This document shows, piece by piece, positions 10,466 to 20,457 of a stretch of 64,000 bases of DNA (position 1 is the stretch's first letter; the number at the start of each line of letters is the position of its first letter). Under the pieces are notes generated by a model. The model was not told the DNA's origin and made no database searches. It saw only the letters and a list, made by a program, of their open reading frames with translations. Origin of the DNA: Lentisphaerota bacterium (GTDB lineage Bacteria > Verrucomicrobiota > Lentisphaeria > Oligosphaerales > JABHEG01); NCBI GenBank assembly GCA_018676675.1, contig JABHEG010000177.1, forward strand, positions 21,509 to 85,508, given 5' to 3'. A program made the position numbers and the translations under genes.

Positions 10466-12796
10466 ATGGAACGCTTAGCTCCGTCCATACAAGCTGCCGG
10501 AGCAACCCGCCTGACTGAGGGGCAGACCAACGGTTGCAGCTCCCCCGCCACGGCCGGGCCTGCCTTCGACCTGCTGAGCAGGGCCCGCCCGGCGTTCATC
10601 TTCCTTTCAGCGCTCTTCCTGATCTTCGGACCATCCGCCGTGGCCACCGTCTACACGCAATCGTTCGACACGGACAATGGCGGCTTCACGGTGAGCGGAA
10701 CGACGTCCTGGGCATGGGGACAGATAACCAGCGGCCCCGGAAACGCCTATTCGGGAAGCAAGGCCTGGGCAACGAACCCCGCGGGTGACTACGCCAACGG
10801 CGAGTTGAACGGCAATCTCTCCTCACCGGAAATCGACCTCAGCACCAACGGAGGACAAACACTCCTCCTGAGTTGGTGGCAGTTTCTCGTGACGGAAAAG
10901 GGAGTCGACGAGGCCACCGTGGCCGTCAGCAAGGATGGCGGGGCAAACTGGGAGACGGTGCGGGAGGCACAAAGCGGCTCTGTCTCACCTGGCTGGGAGC
11001 AGCAGAACGTGTTTCTGGACGCAACGTATGCGACCAGCAGCTTCCGAATGCGTTTTGGCTTCAACTCCGATGAGTCCCTAACAGCCGCGGGGTTCTATGT
11101 TGACGATATCAGCATCGACACCTGGGAGGTCACATCCATCTACAGTGAGACCTTTGACGCGGACAACGGAGGCTACAGTGTTTCCGGAACGAGCGGCTGG
11201 GAGTGGGGAACGCCAACCAGTGATCCGGACACGGCTCATTCGGGCACCAGCGCTTGGGCCACGGGGCTGGGGCAATTCTACGAAAACAACACCGACAGCT
11301 ACCTTGTCTCCCCTGCCATCGATGTGACGCCGGCCCCGGGGGAGCCGGAAACGATCCTCCTCCTCAGCTGGTGGCAGGTCCTTCACACCGAAGGAGTCAC
11401 GCAGTTCGGCAACCGTACCGACTTCGCGACCGTCGACGTATCACGAGATGGAACCACCTGGAAGACTGTCTACGGCAAGGTGGAGGGCGAAATCAACACC
11501 AGTTGGGCCCGTAGGAGTGTCCTGCTGAACCCGCCTTTCTCGGGCTCCGGCCTTCAGGTGAGATTCCGGTTGTACAGCGATGGGAGTCTGGGGGCTCCGG
11601 GGTTCTGCGTCGACGATGTCGAGCTCTTCCGGACCACGGTCCAGGCACCAGACGCTCCCGTCGTCACCCTCTTCTCAGGCCGCGACGCCACTGAAACAGT
11701 TCCCGGTTACACCGATGGACGCACCCTTACCGTGGCACTGTCCGGCAGCGTTGAAGGGAGCACGATCACGGGTTGGCAGGTCACCGAGACAGACACACCG
11801 CCTCTCGCCGGGGACAGCAACTGGCTTGCCGCGCCCCCTGAGACCTACTCCATCACCGGACCGGCGGGGGAAATCGCTCTGTATGGATGGCTGCGTAGTT
11901 CAGCCGGGACGGTCAGCGCGGCGACATCAACGTCCCAGACCGTCGTGCGCTATGAGCCCTCCGTCGACTTCACGTTCCGACTGACCGAAGGCGGCGAGGA
12001 ACGGTCAGCGCTGCGGTTCGGCACCTGGGGGCAGGCCACAGAGGCCTTTGACCTCCACCTGGATGCCCAGGCGGATGACGGAGACAACGTAACGACGACG
12101 GCTTACTTCCTGTCCTCGCTGGACGACGGCCCCGAGAAACTGCAGGCAGATTACCGCCCCCCAGCATCAATTCTCCGATGGCGGTTGGTTGTTGAGGCCA
12201 CGGCCACACGGGCCCCGGTCACGCTGGAGTGGAATGTGTCGAGTGCAGATGCTGAACGCCTTTTCCTACTCCAGGCGCTCCGCGACGAAACACCTAACGG
12301 TGCTCCTGTGGACATGACATCCGAAGGGGAAATGGAGATCTCGGCGACGACTGTTTTCGAGGTCGCCTACGGCATGCCGGAGGAGGCGAGACTGGAACTG
12401 GGTGTCGGCTGGAACCTGGTTGGGACACCGGTCATGACTGACCAGCCGCTCAACGTGTTCTTCAGCGCCACTTCGCTCGGCGTGTGGTCCTGGCATGATG
12501 GGGCCTATTCCGAGCTCTCCAGCGAGTCGCCCATGAATGCCGAACAGGGCTACTTCCTCCACTCTGAGGTGGCCGGTCAGTCCCAGCCGATGCGCGGCCT
12601 CGTGGCCGACGGAAATCTGACGTTGAATCAGGGGTGGAACCTCGTCAGCCCCGTGAGAGACGGAGTCATTGTCAACGACATCGAGGAAGTCGGCCGTGCG
12701 TGGTGGTGGGATCCACTGCCCCAGAGTTACGTCCCGACCGAAGCAGGTGCGTCCCGGCAGGGGCGAGCCTATTGGATCTTCATCCACGGGGAATGA
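10466..12796 (+). CDS. secreted protein with two beta-sandwich (anchor-J/MAM-like) domains and C-terminal GWNLV module
   Basis: 776 residues; the ATG lies 3 bp after the upstream stop, so the two genes are probably co-transcribed. A hydrophobic secretion segment (AFIFLSALFLIFGPSAVA) begins only around residue 43, so the first ~40 residues are either an unusual n-region or translation starts later; no good alternative ATG/GTG with a ribosome site is visible. Two ~170-residue repeats follow, each beginning 'Y(T/S)(Q/E)(S/T)FD(T/A)DNGG(F/Y)' and ending in 'GF.VDD', typical of the beta-sandwich domains seen in secreted peptidases and adhesins. Next come an FN3-like stretch (~390-490) and a beta-rich domain (~505-640). 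The C-terminal ~140 residues carry two GWNLV motifs like those of the upstream protein. Function unknown; a cell-surface or exported structural protein is inferred. Confidence 0.8.
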   Translation: MERLAPSIQAAGATRLTEGQTNGCSSPATAGPAFDLLSRARPAFIFLSALFLIFGPSAVATVYTQSFDTDNGGFTVSGTTSWAWGQITSGPGNAYSGSKAWATNPAGDYANGELNGNLSSPEIDLSTNGGQTLLLSWWQFLVTEKGVDEATVAVSKDGGANWETVREAQSGSVSPGWEQQNVFLDATYATSSFRMRFGFNSDESLTAAGFYVDDISIDTWEVTSIYSETFDADNGGYSVSGTSGWEWGTPTSDPDTAHSGTSAWATGLGQFYENNTDSYLVSPAIDVTPAPGEPETILLLSWWQVLHTEGVTQFGNRTDFATVDVSRDGTTWKTVYGKVEGEINTSWARRSVLLNPPFSGSGLQVRFRLYSDGSLGAPGFCVDDVELFRTTVQAPDAPVVTLFSGRDATETVPGYTDGRTLTVALSGSVEGSTITGWQVTETDTPPLAGDSNWLAAPPETYSITGPAGEIALYGWLRSSAGTVSAATSTSQTVVRYEPSVDFTFRLTEGGEERSALRFGTWGQATEAFDLHLDAQADDGDNVTTTAYFLSSLDDGPEKLQADYRPPASILRWRLVVEATATRAPVTLEWNVSSADAERLFLLQALRDETPNGAPVDMTSEGEMEISATTVFEVAYGMPEEARLELGVGWNLVGTPVMTDQPLNVFFSATSLGVWSWHDGAYSELSSESPMNAEQGYFLHSEVAGQSQPMRGLVADGNLTLNQGWNLVSPVRDGVIVNDIEEVGRAWWWDPLPQSYVPTEAGASRQGRAYWIFIHGE

Positions 12797-12820
12797 CCAG
12801 GCACTGCGTGCTGAGGCTCT

Positions 12821-15800
12821 CTACCGGTTGCTTGCTGCCGCTGCCGCGGCATGCAGCATCCGGCGCGTCCCCACTTCAGGATACGCCTCCGCCAACGCCC
12901 GAATCGCCTCCACGTCGGAACGCATCGCTGCACAGGCAAGCCCTTTGGCGGCGGAATGGCGAACGTCAAGCGCGTTGACCAGATCCCCTGTGATCGCCAA
13001 CAGAGCATCCACCGCACCAGCCGGCCTAAGACGTCCGACGGCGTAAGCGGCCGCAGCTCGGTGAAACGGGGTAATCCCCTCGTAAACCATCGGATGGGGG
13101 GGGCGAGGGGAAGGCGTATCAAGCTCGCGTGGGCCTCCATGCAGGGCGTCGAGGAGTTCCCGTGCCGCCGCGGCGTCCCCTGTCCGGCCGAGAGCTCGGG
13201 CGAGGTAAAAGCAAACCCACGCGCGCGTCCGGGCCTGAGGATAATCCGCCAGGGAAGTGGTCGTCGCCTGCTTCCGGTAACGCCGATAGGTCGCCACCAT
13301 TGACCGGACTGTCTCGTCAGTTGCAGGAACAATCGAGAGAATCTGGGCCGCCCGCATCTCAGGTACGTAAGGGAGACACGTCAGCCCCCGACGGGCGTTG
13401 CGGTAGAGCTGTTCGAGTGTCTTCCCACGATGGGACAGGGGCATCGGATAGGCGGAGATCGCGGCCTGAAGCCCCTCGTCAACACGCATACCATCAGCGC
13501 CAAGCATCCCGAGGCATGTTTCACTCACCGACTCGGTCTGCCCGGTTCGGGAAACCAGCTGCCCCACCAGGTTCTCGTAGGAATCACTCTCGATCAAGAG
13601 GCCGCGGTCAAGGTCGCCGGGTACGGATCGCAGGAAGACGGGGACGACACGGGCATCCGTGCTGCCGATGGCATCCAGGGCTTCCAGAATGCGGAAGTGG
13701 ATGACCGATGAGTGGCAGGCGACCAGAACGGGATGATCCCCGCTTAGCCTGGAGTACTCCCAGAATTCCTGCAGTCCTGAGGCCCCCGCCAGCAGGGCCC
13801 GTTCGGCATCTGTTCCCCCGATTCTGCCGAGTGCTTCAGCCGCCGTCGCCGCGAGGTACATGTTGCGACGGCGCACAAGCGTACTGCCCTTGCGCGTTTC
13901 GAGGTTGATCAACCCCGCCAAGAAGGGAACTGCCTTCCCATTGCCTGACGTGCCCAATGCCCGAAGTGCAGCCATGAGTCCTCGGATATCGCTGCCTTTC
14001 GCGTCAGGCGCGAGTCGCGCGGCAATGAAGACACGGAGAGCCTCGCCGGCCGCGTCCCCACCCAAGTGGCCCAATGCCCGAATCGCTCGGAGTTGCTCCA
14101 CGGTTTCGTCCCCAGCCAGGTCGTCGAGGCGATTCTCCAGCCACTTCCCCCAGCCGGCCTTGAGGGCCAGGTCCCATTCCCAGATCCCCTGGCGTCTGTC
14201 ACGTTCGCCGCCACCCCGGAATGGTACCGTGTGTCCCGTGAGATTCCCGAGAGCAAGGTGGGCCGCCCGAGCCGCGTTTGGGCACGAATCCGAGAGCGTC
14301 TTCTGGAGTGGATCAAGGCAACTGCGATCCCCGCAGGCCGCCAACGCGAGCGCGGCATTGGCTCGAACCGAAGCATCACGGTCACGAAGCGCCACGGTCA
14401 AGGCAGGAACAGCTCGTCTGTCACGCAGTACGGCTAAGCGTTGGGCCGCGCTGATGCGCAGGCCAGTTCTGCCAGCGCAGAGGTCCACGAGTGCGAGATC
14501 GATCGCATGCATGCGAGCGGATGTAACCGGCGCGCCGTCGGCTGAGCCACCGGATTCCGGGTACAGATCAATGGCCGCAGCTTCTCGAAAGCGGTCGAAC
14601 TGAAGATTGAGGATGCCGCCCAGTTCCGGGTTGTTGCCGCGGAAACGGTAAGGCGTCCCCCGCCCCAGCAAAGGCACGGGTTCACCCGCGGAAGCCAGGG
14701 GCACCGGCGCAGATGGCGGGGCCCCAACTCGATGGCTGTGACACCCCACGCAGGACCGACGCTCGCCCGGCCGAACGTAAATCCACGACAGCTCGTTGAC
14801 CACGGCCCGTCCTTCAGCATCAACAGCCTGCAGGGCCAATGCTCGGTCAGCCGGCACCTCAATGTGGAACGACCCGTCCTCGGCCAGGGGCACGGTCCCG
14901 AGTTCGACGGCCTCTACACCGATATGCAGGTAGTGGTAATGGTCCGGGCGCAGAGCCAGTGGCACTCCCTCGAACACACGCACAGCCCGCACGCGCCCGC
15001 GGAGACGCTGCTCCTGCTTCGAGCGAAAGACGCTCTGGCAGTAGAGATAACCGGTCCGTTCGGGATCACGATCCTGCGGACTCCGCAACACCGACGCCGT
15101 CACGGGCGGGCGCTTCCGGGGGCCCAGGAAGACCACCGAGTGCGCATCCCTGGTCAAAGACCGATGGAAGGCGCTGAAGCCTCCCGTTGAGAGGTCGATG
15201 GTGCCCAGATATTGCCGATCCAGGGACGTGGCCAACAACCTCCCATCCGGCAGGGGAGAGATGTCAAGAAGGTCTCGCGACACGGTGATTCGCCGTCCTT
15301 GAGCGGCTTCCGGCTCGGTGACCACGAGCCCGTCTTTGGAGAGAGCAGCGACCCGCCCGTCCGGCAGGGGAGCGGGGCTGCCGAACCCGTTTTGGCGCAG
15401 CAAGCCCGGTCTCACAGGCCCTTCGCTGCCGTAGCCGGCGTTGTAGCCAATCGTCCCTCGGTCGTTGCCGAGAAGAACCGTGCCCCCCGTACCGTCACAG
15501 CGGACGCGGTGTAACTGCGTCTCCACCTTTGCTCGGTCCATGAAATTGTCAGAGCGCACGACGACCAGGCCACCGTCAGCGCTGGCGCGTGGCTCGCGGT
15601 CCGACACGATATGGTAGGTCAGCGGGTGGATACCCGTTCCGCCTGCGTCCATTGCGAAGATACTTGAGGCCAGGTTGGCGTGGTATTCCTCGCGGCTGCC
15701 GATGCGCGTGGAGCTAAACGCGATGCGGCCGTCCGGCAACGGCTCGGGGTCGTAGTCGTGAAACGGACCGTCAGTGAGCTTCCGTGCCGGTGCACTCCCG

Positions 15801-17275
15801 GAAGCGGGAAGGCAGTAGATATGGTAGAAGCCCTCCCCTTCAGGGGCCATCGCGAAATAGATGGTCTTGCCGTCGAAGGAGACAGATGGGGAACCGATGG
15901 AGCCTGCGCCCGCGTCGATCAGGACTCTTGCCTCGGCCTCCGGATTGGCACTGGGCAGGAGACACAGTTTGCGCCCGAGAATCGCCGGGGCAGGGACATC
16001 ATTCTCAGGGTAGGCGCGGGATTGCCAACTGCGGGGCCGACCGTTCGGTCCCGTTGCCGTAAAGGCGAAGTGGTGGGGCTTTGGGACGTTGCCTTGCAGG
16101 AAAAGAAGCGCCCCTCCGAGCGTCACCGCCTGCAGTTCCACCGGATCGGCCAGGGGAACGGCCCGAGGTAACGACAAATTCAGTCCCCACGGGCCGCGTC
16201 CATACGGGGCAACTGCCGTGGCAGGCACCCATCCGCGGTCGCCCTTGATGGTCTTCTGCCAGCCCTTCTGCACAGTGTCGCTGCACTGCCAGGTCGAGTC
16301 CGTAGCCAGAGTGTGTTTGGCGCCGTTCGCTGTGGCGATGCGGAGCTTCGCGATCAGTCCGGCGGCCCCGGGGAGGATGTTTGTGGCCTGGATCGCGAGG
16401 ACGTTCTCCCCCGGCCGGATGAGGTGCGTGACATCCAGTCGCCGCGGACGGTGCCAGGCCGCCCCGCCCTGTTCCCCTTCGTCAATCAGCCGGCCGTTGA
16501 GGAACACGACCCACTCATTGTCAGCGGTGACGATCACTTGTGCCTGACGAACGGTGGTCTCCTCGGGACAGACCAGGACAGCACGGAAAAACCGCGAACA
16601 GGCAGGTGGGCTTTCCCCCGGTTCGTCAAGATCTCCTGGAAACCAGATCCACTGGGCGCCATCGAACAGGAGGGGATCCGCCAGCGCGGTCATCAGGGCC
16701 GGCCGCAGACGAGTGCCCCAGGCCCCCTTGCCATACGGAGCCACCACCTTTGCCGTGGGCCACGCGCTGTCATCGAGATCAGCAGACTCCCAGTGACGCT
16801 CAGCTTGCTCGCGGCTCCGCCATCCGGAGTCGGTGTCAATGGTGGACTGCGCACCGGTGTCCGAGCGCAAAACACAGCGCACAAGTAGGCCGGCCGGCCC
16901 GGGGAGAATATTCGTGGCCTCAACCGCGACAGTGTTTCGGCCCGGGGTCAGCAGAGCGGAGATGTCGAACTGCCGGGGTTGGTACCACGACGCCGCCCCC
17001 GGATCCCCCTCACCAACCAGGCGCCCGTTGACGTAGACACTCCACTCATTGTCCGCCGTGATGGCGAGAAACGCAGATGCGCTGCCGCCGTCCGGGAGGG
17101 TAAATACGCGACGGAAGTAGCGGGTGCACTCGGGAGGCTGCCGGCCGGCTTTGGCCAGATCTGCAGGATGCCAGATCCAGGACGCCCCCCGGAACTCGAC
17201 CGGCTCGGCGCCAACGGCTGTGCCGGCTCCGACGAGCAACAACAGAGCCACTGCATTGCGTAGGTTAGTCTTCAC
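12821..17275 (-). CDS. chimeric secreted protein: two sugar-binding-like domains, propeller, hydrazine-synthase-alpha-like haem site, HEAT repeats
   Basis: 1484 residues with a clear signal peptide (first ~22 residues). Two tandem beta-sandwich domains like the N-terminal modules of alpha-L-rhamnosidases follow (~27-180 and ~200-375; both contain a 'WIW.P.D' strand, '(I/V)TADNEW.V(Y/F)(V/L)NGRL' and 'NILPG.AGL'). Residues ~375-800 are a TolB/WD-like beta-propeller (SPSVSFDGKTIYF, DPEPLPDGRIAFSSTR). A single c-type haem motif CVGCH lies at 842-846, in the context I associate with proteins resembling the hydrazine synthase alpha subunit middle region, common in Planctomycetes and relatives. The last ~550 residues are HEAT-like repeats (ALRDRDASVRANAALALAACG). 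The natural substrate is unknown: true hydrazine synthase needs further subunits and haems not seen here, so a periplasmic redox or carbohydrate-related role is inferred. It converges with the preceding plus-strand gene, 24 bp away, with no obvious terminator. Confidence 0.85.
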   Translation of the reverse strand: MKTNLRNAVALLLLVGAGTAVGAEPVEFRGASWIWHPADLAKAGRQPPECTRYFRRVFTLPDGGSASAFLAITADNEWSVYVNGRLVGEGDPGAASWYQPRQFDISALLTPGRNTVAVEATNILPGPAGLLVRCVLRSDTGAQSTIDTDSGWRSREQAERHWESADLDDSAWPTAKVVAPYGKGAWGTRLRPALMTALADPLLFDGAQWIWFPGDLDEPGESPPACSRFFRAVLVCPEETTVRQAQVIVTADNEWVVFLNGRLIDEGEQGGAAWHRPRRLDVTHLIRPGENVLAIQATNILPGAAGLIAKLRIATANGAKHTLATDSTWQCSDTVQKGWQKTIKGDRGWVPATAVAPYGRGPWGLNLSLPRAVPLADPVELQAVTLGGALLFLQGNVPKPHHFAFTATGPNGRPRSWQSRAYPENDVPAPAILGRKLCLLPSANPEAEARVLIDAGAGSIGSPSVSFDGKTIYFAMAPEGEGFYHIYCLPASGSAPARKLTDGPFHDYDPEPLPDGRIAFSSTRIGSREEYHANLASSIFAMDAGGTGIHPLTYHIVSDREPRASADGGLVVVRSDNFMDRAKVETQLHRVRCDGTGGTVLLGNDRGTIGYNAGYGSEGPVRPGLLRQNGFGSPAPLPDGRVAALSKDGLVVTEPEAAQGRRITVSRDLLDISPLPDGRLLATSLDRQYLGTIDLSTGGFSAFHRSLTRDAHSVVFLGPRKRPPVTASVLRSPQDRDPERTGYLYCQSVFRSKQEQRLRGRVRAVRVFEGVPLALRPDHYHYLHIGVEAVELGTVPLAEDGSFHIEVPADRALALQAVDAEGRAVVNELSWIYVRPGERRSCVGCHSHRVGAPPSAPVPLASAGEPVPLLGRGTPYRFRGNNPELGGILNLQFDRFREAAAIDLYPESGGSADGAPVTSARMHAIDLALVDLCAGRTGLRISAAQRLAVLRDRRAVPALTVALRDRDASVRANAALALAACGDRSCLDPLQKTLSDSCPNAARAAHLALGNLTGHTVPFRGGGERDRRQGIWEWDLALKAGWGKWLENRLDDLAGDETVEQLRAIRALGHLGGDAAGEALRVFIAARLAPDAKGSDIRGLMAALRALGTSGNGKAVPFLAGLINLETRKGSTLVRRRNMYLAATAAEALGRIGGTDAERALLAGASGLQEFWEYSRLSGDHPVLVACHSSVIHFRILEALDAIGSTDARVVPVFLRSVPGDLDRGLLIESDSYENLVGQLVSRTGQTESVSETCLGMLGADGMRVDEGLQAAISAYPMPLSHRGKTLEQLYRNARRGLTCLPYVPEMRAAQILSIVPATDETVRSMVATYRRYRKQATTTSLADYPQARTRAWVCFYLARALGRTGDAAAARELLDALHGGPRELDTPSPRPPHPMVYEGITPFHRAAAAYAVGRLRPAGAVDALLAITGDLVNALDVRHSAAKGLACAAMRSDVEAIRALAEAYPEVGTRRMLHAAAAAASNR

Positions 17276-17530
17276 GTGTCTCCCACTAAAGCGGAGTGTC
17301 TGATGGCTGCCTTCGGGGCCGGTTCAATCCAGATGCGAACCCCGGCTAACGTAGGCCACTCCCCGTCGGTTGTCTCCTCTCGACGGGACTTCGGATTCAG
17401 CGTTGCATGCCGGGCGTAACAGAGCTACGGTTACTGTTGCCAACGCGGGGCGAAGACGGGGGGGCTCCCAGGCTCCTGCCGGGGACGACATACCACTGCG
17501 AGAAAAAGCCAGCTCTAACAGCCATACACC

Positions 17531-19912
17531 ATGCACCCCCAGGAAGCACTCAAACACTATTTCGGCTTCGAATCCTTCCTCGACGGACAGTTGGACGTGG
17601 TCGAGAAGATTCTGGATGGCCAGGATCTCTGTGTGGTCATGCCGACCGGAGCCGGAAAATCTCTCTGCTACCAGCTCCCCATCCTGATGGGCAAAGGGTA
17701 TGGCCTGGTCGTTTCTCCATTGATCTCGCTCATGAAGGACCAGGTGGATGCGCTCTGCGAGAGGAGCATCCCGGCGGCATATGTAAACAGCACGATCTCA
17801 CCTGAGGAACAACGCCGGCGTCTATGGGCCACGGGCGCAGGCGAGATCAAGATTCTGTACGTGGCACCCGAGCGCTTCCGGGCACCGGCGTTTAGACGCC
17901 TTCTCAACGAACAACCTCCTGACCTTCTGGTGGTGGACGAAGCCCACTGCATCAGTCAGTGGGGACATGATTTTCGCCCGGACTACCTGCGCCTGGGCGA
18001 AGCGGTCGCCGAGACAAGTGTTCCCCAGGTGTGCGCGTTCACCGCAACGGCAACGCCACTCGTTCGGGAAGACATCCGGACGCACCTCAAACGCGCTGAC
18101 ATGGGAACCTATGTCTCAGGCTTCCAGCGCCCCAACCTCTCCTTCTCGGTTCTCAACTGCCGCTCAAACCAGCAGAAGCAGGATGCCGTGGCCAACCTGC
18201 TGCAGGACCCGCAACCCACCATCATCTACGCGTCAACCCGCAAAGCGGTGGACCAACTGGCCAGCGAATTTGGCTGTATCCCCTATCATGCCGGCCTGCG
18301 GGACGAGGAACGGACCAGCGCCCAAAACCGATTCATGGCCGACCCCTGCCCCGTACTGGCCGCGACAAATGCCTTTGGCATGGGCATTGACCGACCCGAC
18401 ATACGACGCGTGGTCCACTACAATATCCCGGGCTCACTCGAAGCGTACTACCAGGAAGCCGGACGTGCCGGACGCGACGGCGAACCCGCTGACTGCATCC
18501 TGCTCTTTGCCTACCACGACCGCTTCGTCCAGGAATTCCTGATCGATATCAATAACCCCTCCGAGGCCCTGCTCCGGACCCTCTATGGCGTCCTCCGCAA
18601 GGAGTTTCAGCGCGCCGGGGACGCCCTCCTTGAGCTCCGCCTGGCGGATCTGGCCGCCATCGTCCCCGGAGCCGAATCCGACCGACAGCTCAGCAGTGCC
18701 CTGCGTATTCTTGAGAGCCATGGCTACGTCGAACGCGGCTTCCGGCGTGAGAATCAGGGGACACTTCAGTTCCTCCGTGACTTGGACGGCCTCCACCGCC
18801 TGCACCAACACCAGGGGACTCAGCGATCCCGCTTTATCGATCGCTGCATTCAGTACTGTGGGCAACCATTGCGCTCAGGTGTTGCGCTGACTTACGAGCA
18901 GCTGGCCGGAATTGCCGGCTTGCGGGTGGACCAAATCCAGCGCGTGCTGCGGGCCCTCCACGGGGAAGAAGTCGCTTGGACGCCTCCCTTCAGCGGGCGA
19001 GCCCTCCAACTGCCAAAACCCGAAGAGTCTGAGCTCAACATCAGCTTCGAGGAACTGAACAAGAAGCGTGATTTTGACTTCGCCCGACTGGAAGATGTGA
19101 TCAACTACACGCGCAGCACGGGGTGTCGACAACGCTTCATCGTCGCCTATTTCGGCCAGGACATTGCTGATTGGCGCTGCGAGGCCTGTGATCTCTGCCG
19201 GAAGCTCGAGCATGCGCTGCACCGCGACCCAACTCCAGAGGAAACCGAGATCATTCGGTCGGTCCTGCAGGCGGTCCTGGACTTTGAGGGGCGCTTTGGG
19301 AAAGGCCGAATCGCCCAAGTCCTTGCCGGATCAAAGAGCCAGGAAATCGTGCGTTGGCGGCTGGACTCTCACCCGCGCTACGGTGATTTGGCCGACGTCG
19401 GCAACGCACACCTCCTGCGTTTCCTGAACTCCCTCCAAAAATCCGATTGCATCAAACAGGTCGGGGATCCCAAATACCCTTGCATCGACATCAGCCCGTT
19501 CGGCATCAACGTCCTTGACGGCAAGGAAGCGGTAAAACTGGATTTCCCGGAGGAGGGGGGGAGCAACAGAACGGGGGGGACGAGCAAGAGCCCCCGCAAA
19601 CGCAAAGCACGCTCCCCGAAGAAAGATGCTGCCGTCGACGTCACGCGTGACGAGCTTGAGGAAACGGCCGACGATCTGTTCGAGCGGCTCCGAGGTGTTC
19701 GACTCGAAATGGCGGACGACCGAGGCGCTCCGGCGTACGTCATCCTGTCAGACCGAGCCCTTGCGGGACTGGCCGAAGCGAAGCCGATCACCGCTGAAGA
19801 GGCCTTGCGGATCAAAGGCATCGGTCCCAAGAAGGTCGACACCATCATTCCGCGCTTCCTCGCGGAAATCGAGGCGTGGCGTCAGGAGTTGCGAGGAACG
19901 GAGACAGCCTGA
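17531..19912 (+). CDS. recQ: ATP-dependent DNA helicase RecQ
   Basis: 793 residues, 3'-5' DNA helicase of the RecQ family, acting in recombination and replication-fork repair in the cytoplasm. Walker A is MPTGAGKS (37-44); the DEAH box is at 136-139, followed by CISQWGHDFRPDY, the RecQ-specific aromatic-rich loop. The second helicase half contains ATNAFGMGIDRPDIR and the motif VI YYQEAGRAGRDG. A zinc-binding cysteine set (CRQRF...WRCEACDLC) and winged-helix region follow, then a basic linker (~680-710, Lys/Arg-rich) and a C-terminal HRDC-like domain (~720-790, ITAEEALRIKGIGPKK). It is longer than E. coli RecQ (about 610 residues) because of the extra middle and linker regions. No strong ribosome site precedes the ATG. 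The gene converges with the cysteine-cluster gene 17 bp downstream. Confidence 0.95.
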   Translation: MHPQEALKHYFGFESFLDGQLDVVEKILDGQDLCVVMPTGAGKSLCYQLPILMGKGYGLVVSPLISLMKDQVDALCERSIPAAYVNSTISPEEQRRRLWATGAGEIKILYVAPERFRAPAFRRLLNEQPPDLLVVDEAHCISQWGHDFRPDYLRLGEAVAETSVPQVCAFTATATPLVREDIRTHLKRADMGTYVSGFQRPNLSFSVLNCRSNQQKQDAVANLLQDPQPTIIYASTRKAVDQLASEFGCIPYHAGLRDEERTSAQNRFMADPCPVLAATNAFGMGIDRPDIRRVVHYNIPGSLEAYYQEAGRAGRDGEPADCILLFAYHDRFVQEFLIDINNPSEALLRTLYGVLRKEFQRAGDALLELRLADLAAIVPGAESDRQLSSALRILESHGYVERGFRRENQGTLQFLRDLDGLHRLHQHQGTQRSRFIDRCIQYCGQPLRSGVALTYEQLAGIAGLRVDQIQRVLRALHGEEVAWTPPFSGRALQLPKPEESELNISFEELNKKRDFDFARLEDVINYTRSTGCRQRFIVAYFGQDIADWRCEACDLCRKLEHALHRDPTPEETEIIRSVLQAVLDFEGRFGKGRIAQVLAGSKSQEIVRWRLDSHPRYGDLADVGNAHLLRFLNSLQKSDCIKQVGDPKYPCIDISPFGINVLDGKEAVKLDFPEEGGSNRTGGTSKSPRKRKARSPKKDAAVDVTRDELEETADDLFERLRGVRLEMADDRGAPAYVILSDRALAGLAEAKPITAEEALRIKGIGPKKVDTIIPRFLAEIEAWRQELRGTETA

Positions 19913-19929
19913 AGCGCCAACAGGGAGAA

Positions 19930-20457
19930 TCAGTCGTCGTCCCGGATATTGAGCCCTTTGTCCAGCTTCTCTCGCTGTTCGGGAGTCAAATCCAGACTGG
20001 CAAGCGCATCCCGGAGCCGCTTTGCGTTGCGCGACACGGGACGGAATCCGCAGGTGTCAGGGAAGACGGGATTCGCGGCCTCCAGGAGGAATTTGGGGTA
20101 ATCGCGGCACATCCCGGGACGACTGCTGTAGGAATCGCAACCCTTCGCTTCGGGGTCGTAGTGAGTGCAGTGAAAGACGAATGTGTGATCCCCCCGGTCT
20201 TCTTCAATGAGTGTGAACCCGTTGACCACGTTCTGCCAGCGCAGGAATGTGCGCCGGAAGATGTCTGAATGGTAGAGAAGACGGTGGACCTGGATGGCAG
20301 GTGTCTCGCAGCAGGCTCCGCAACGGTTGCATGATCCGGCCAGACGATAGGGGATATTGCCCCGGGACCGGCGGAACAGTCGGGTGACAGCCAAGTCCAC
20401 AGTGAACTGCCACCGGGTCAGCATCTTCACGCTCCTGCGCAGCCAATCATCCCGCAT
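19930..20457 (-). CDS. YkgJ/UPF0153-type cysteine-cluster (putative Fe/Zn-binding) protein
   Basis: 175 residues from the ATG at 20457. An upstream in-frame ATG exists, but 20457 fits best because it overlaps the stop codon of the upstream aldo/keto reductase (TGATG on the minus strand), a usual sign of translational coupling. The core is the CxRCGxCC cluster (CNRCGACCETP), followed by later cysteines in FHCTHYD, GCDSY, RPGMCRDYP and DTCGFRP, matching the UPF0153/YkgJ pattern of an Fe- or Zn-binding cysteine box. The biochemical role of the family is not established. The C-terminus (TPEQREKLDKGL) is charged and helical. Coupling to an iron-sulfur oxidoreductase suggests, as inference only, a role with metal clusters. 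Confidence 0.85.
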   Translation of the reverse strand: MRDDWLRRSVKMLTRWQFTVDLAVTRLFRRSRGNIPYRLAGSCNRCGACCETPAIQVHRLLYHSDIFRRTFLRWQNVVNGFTLIEEDRGDHTFVFHCTHYDPEAKGCDSYSSRPGMCRDYPKFLLEAANPVFPDTCGFRPVSRNAKRLRDALASLDLTPEQREKLDKGLNIRDDD

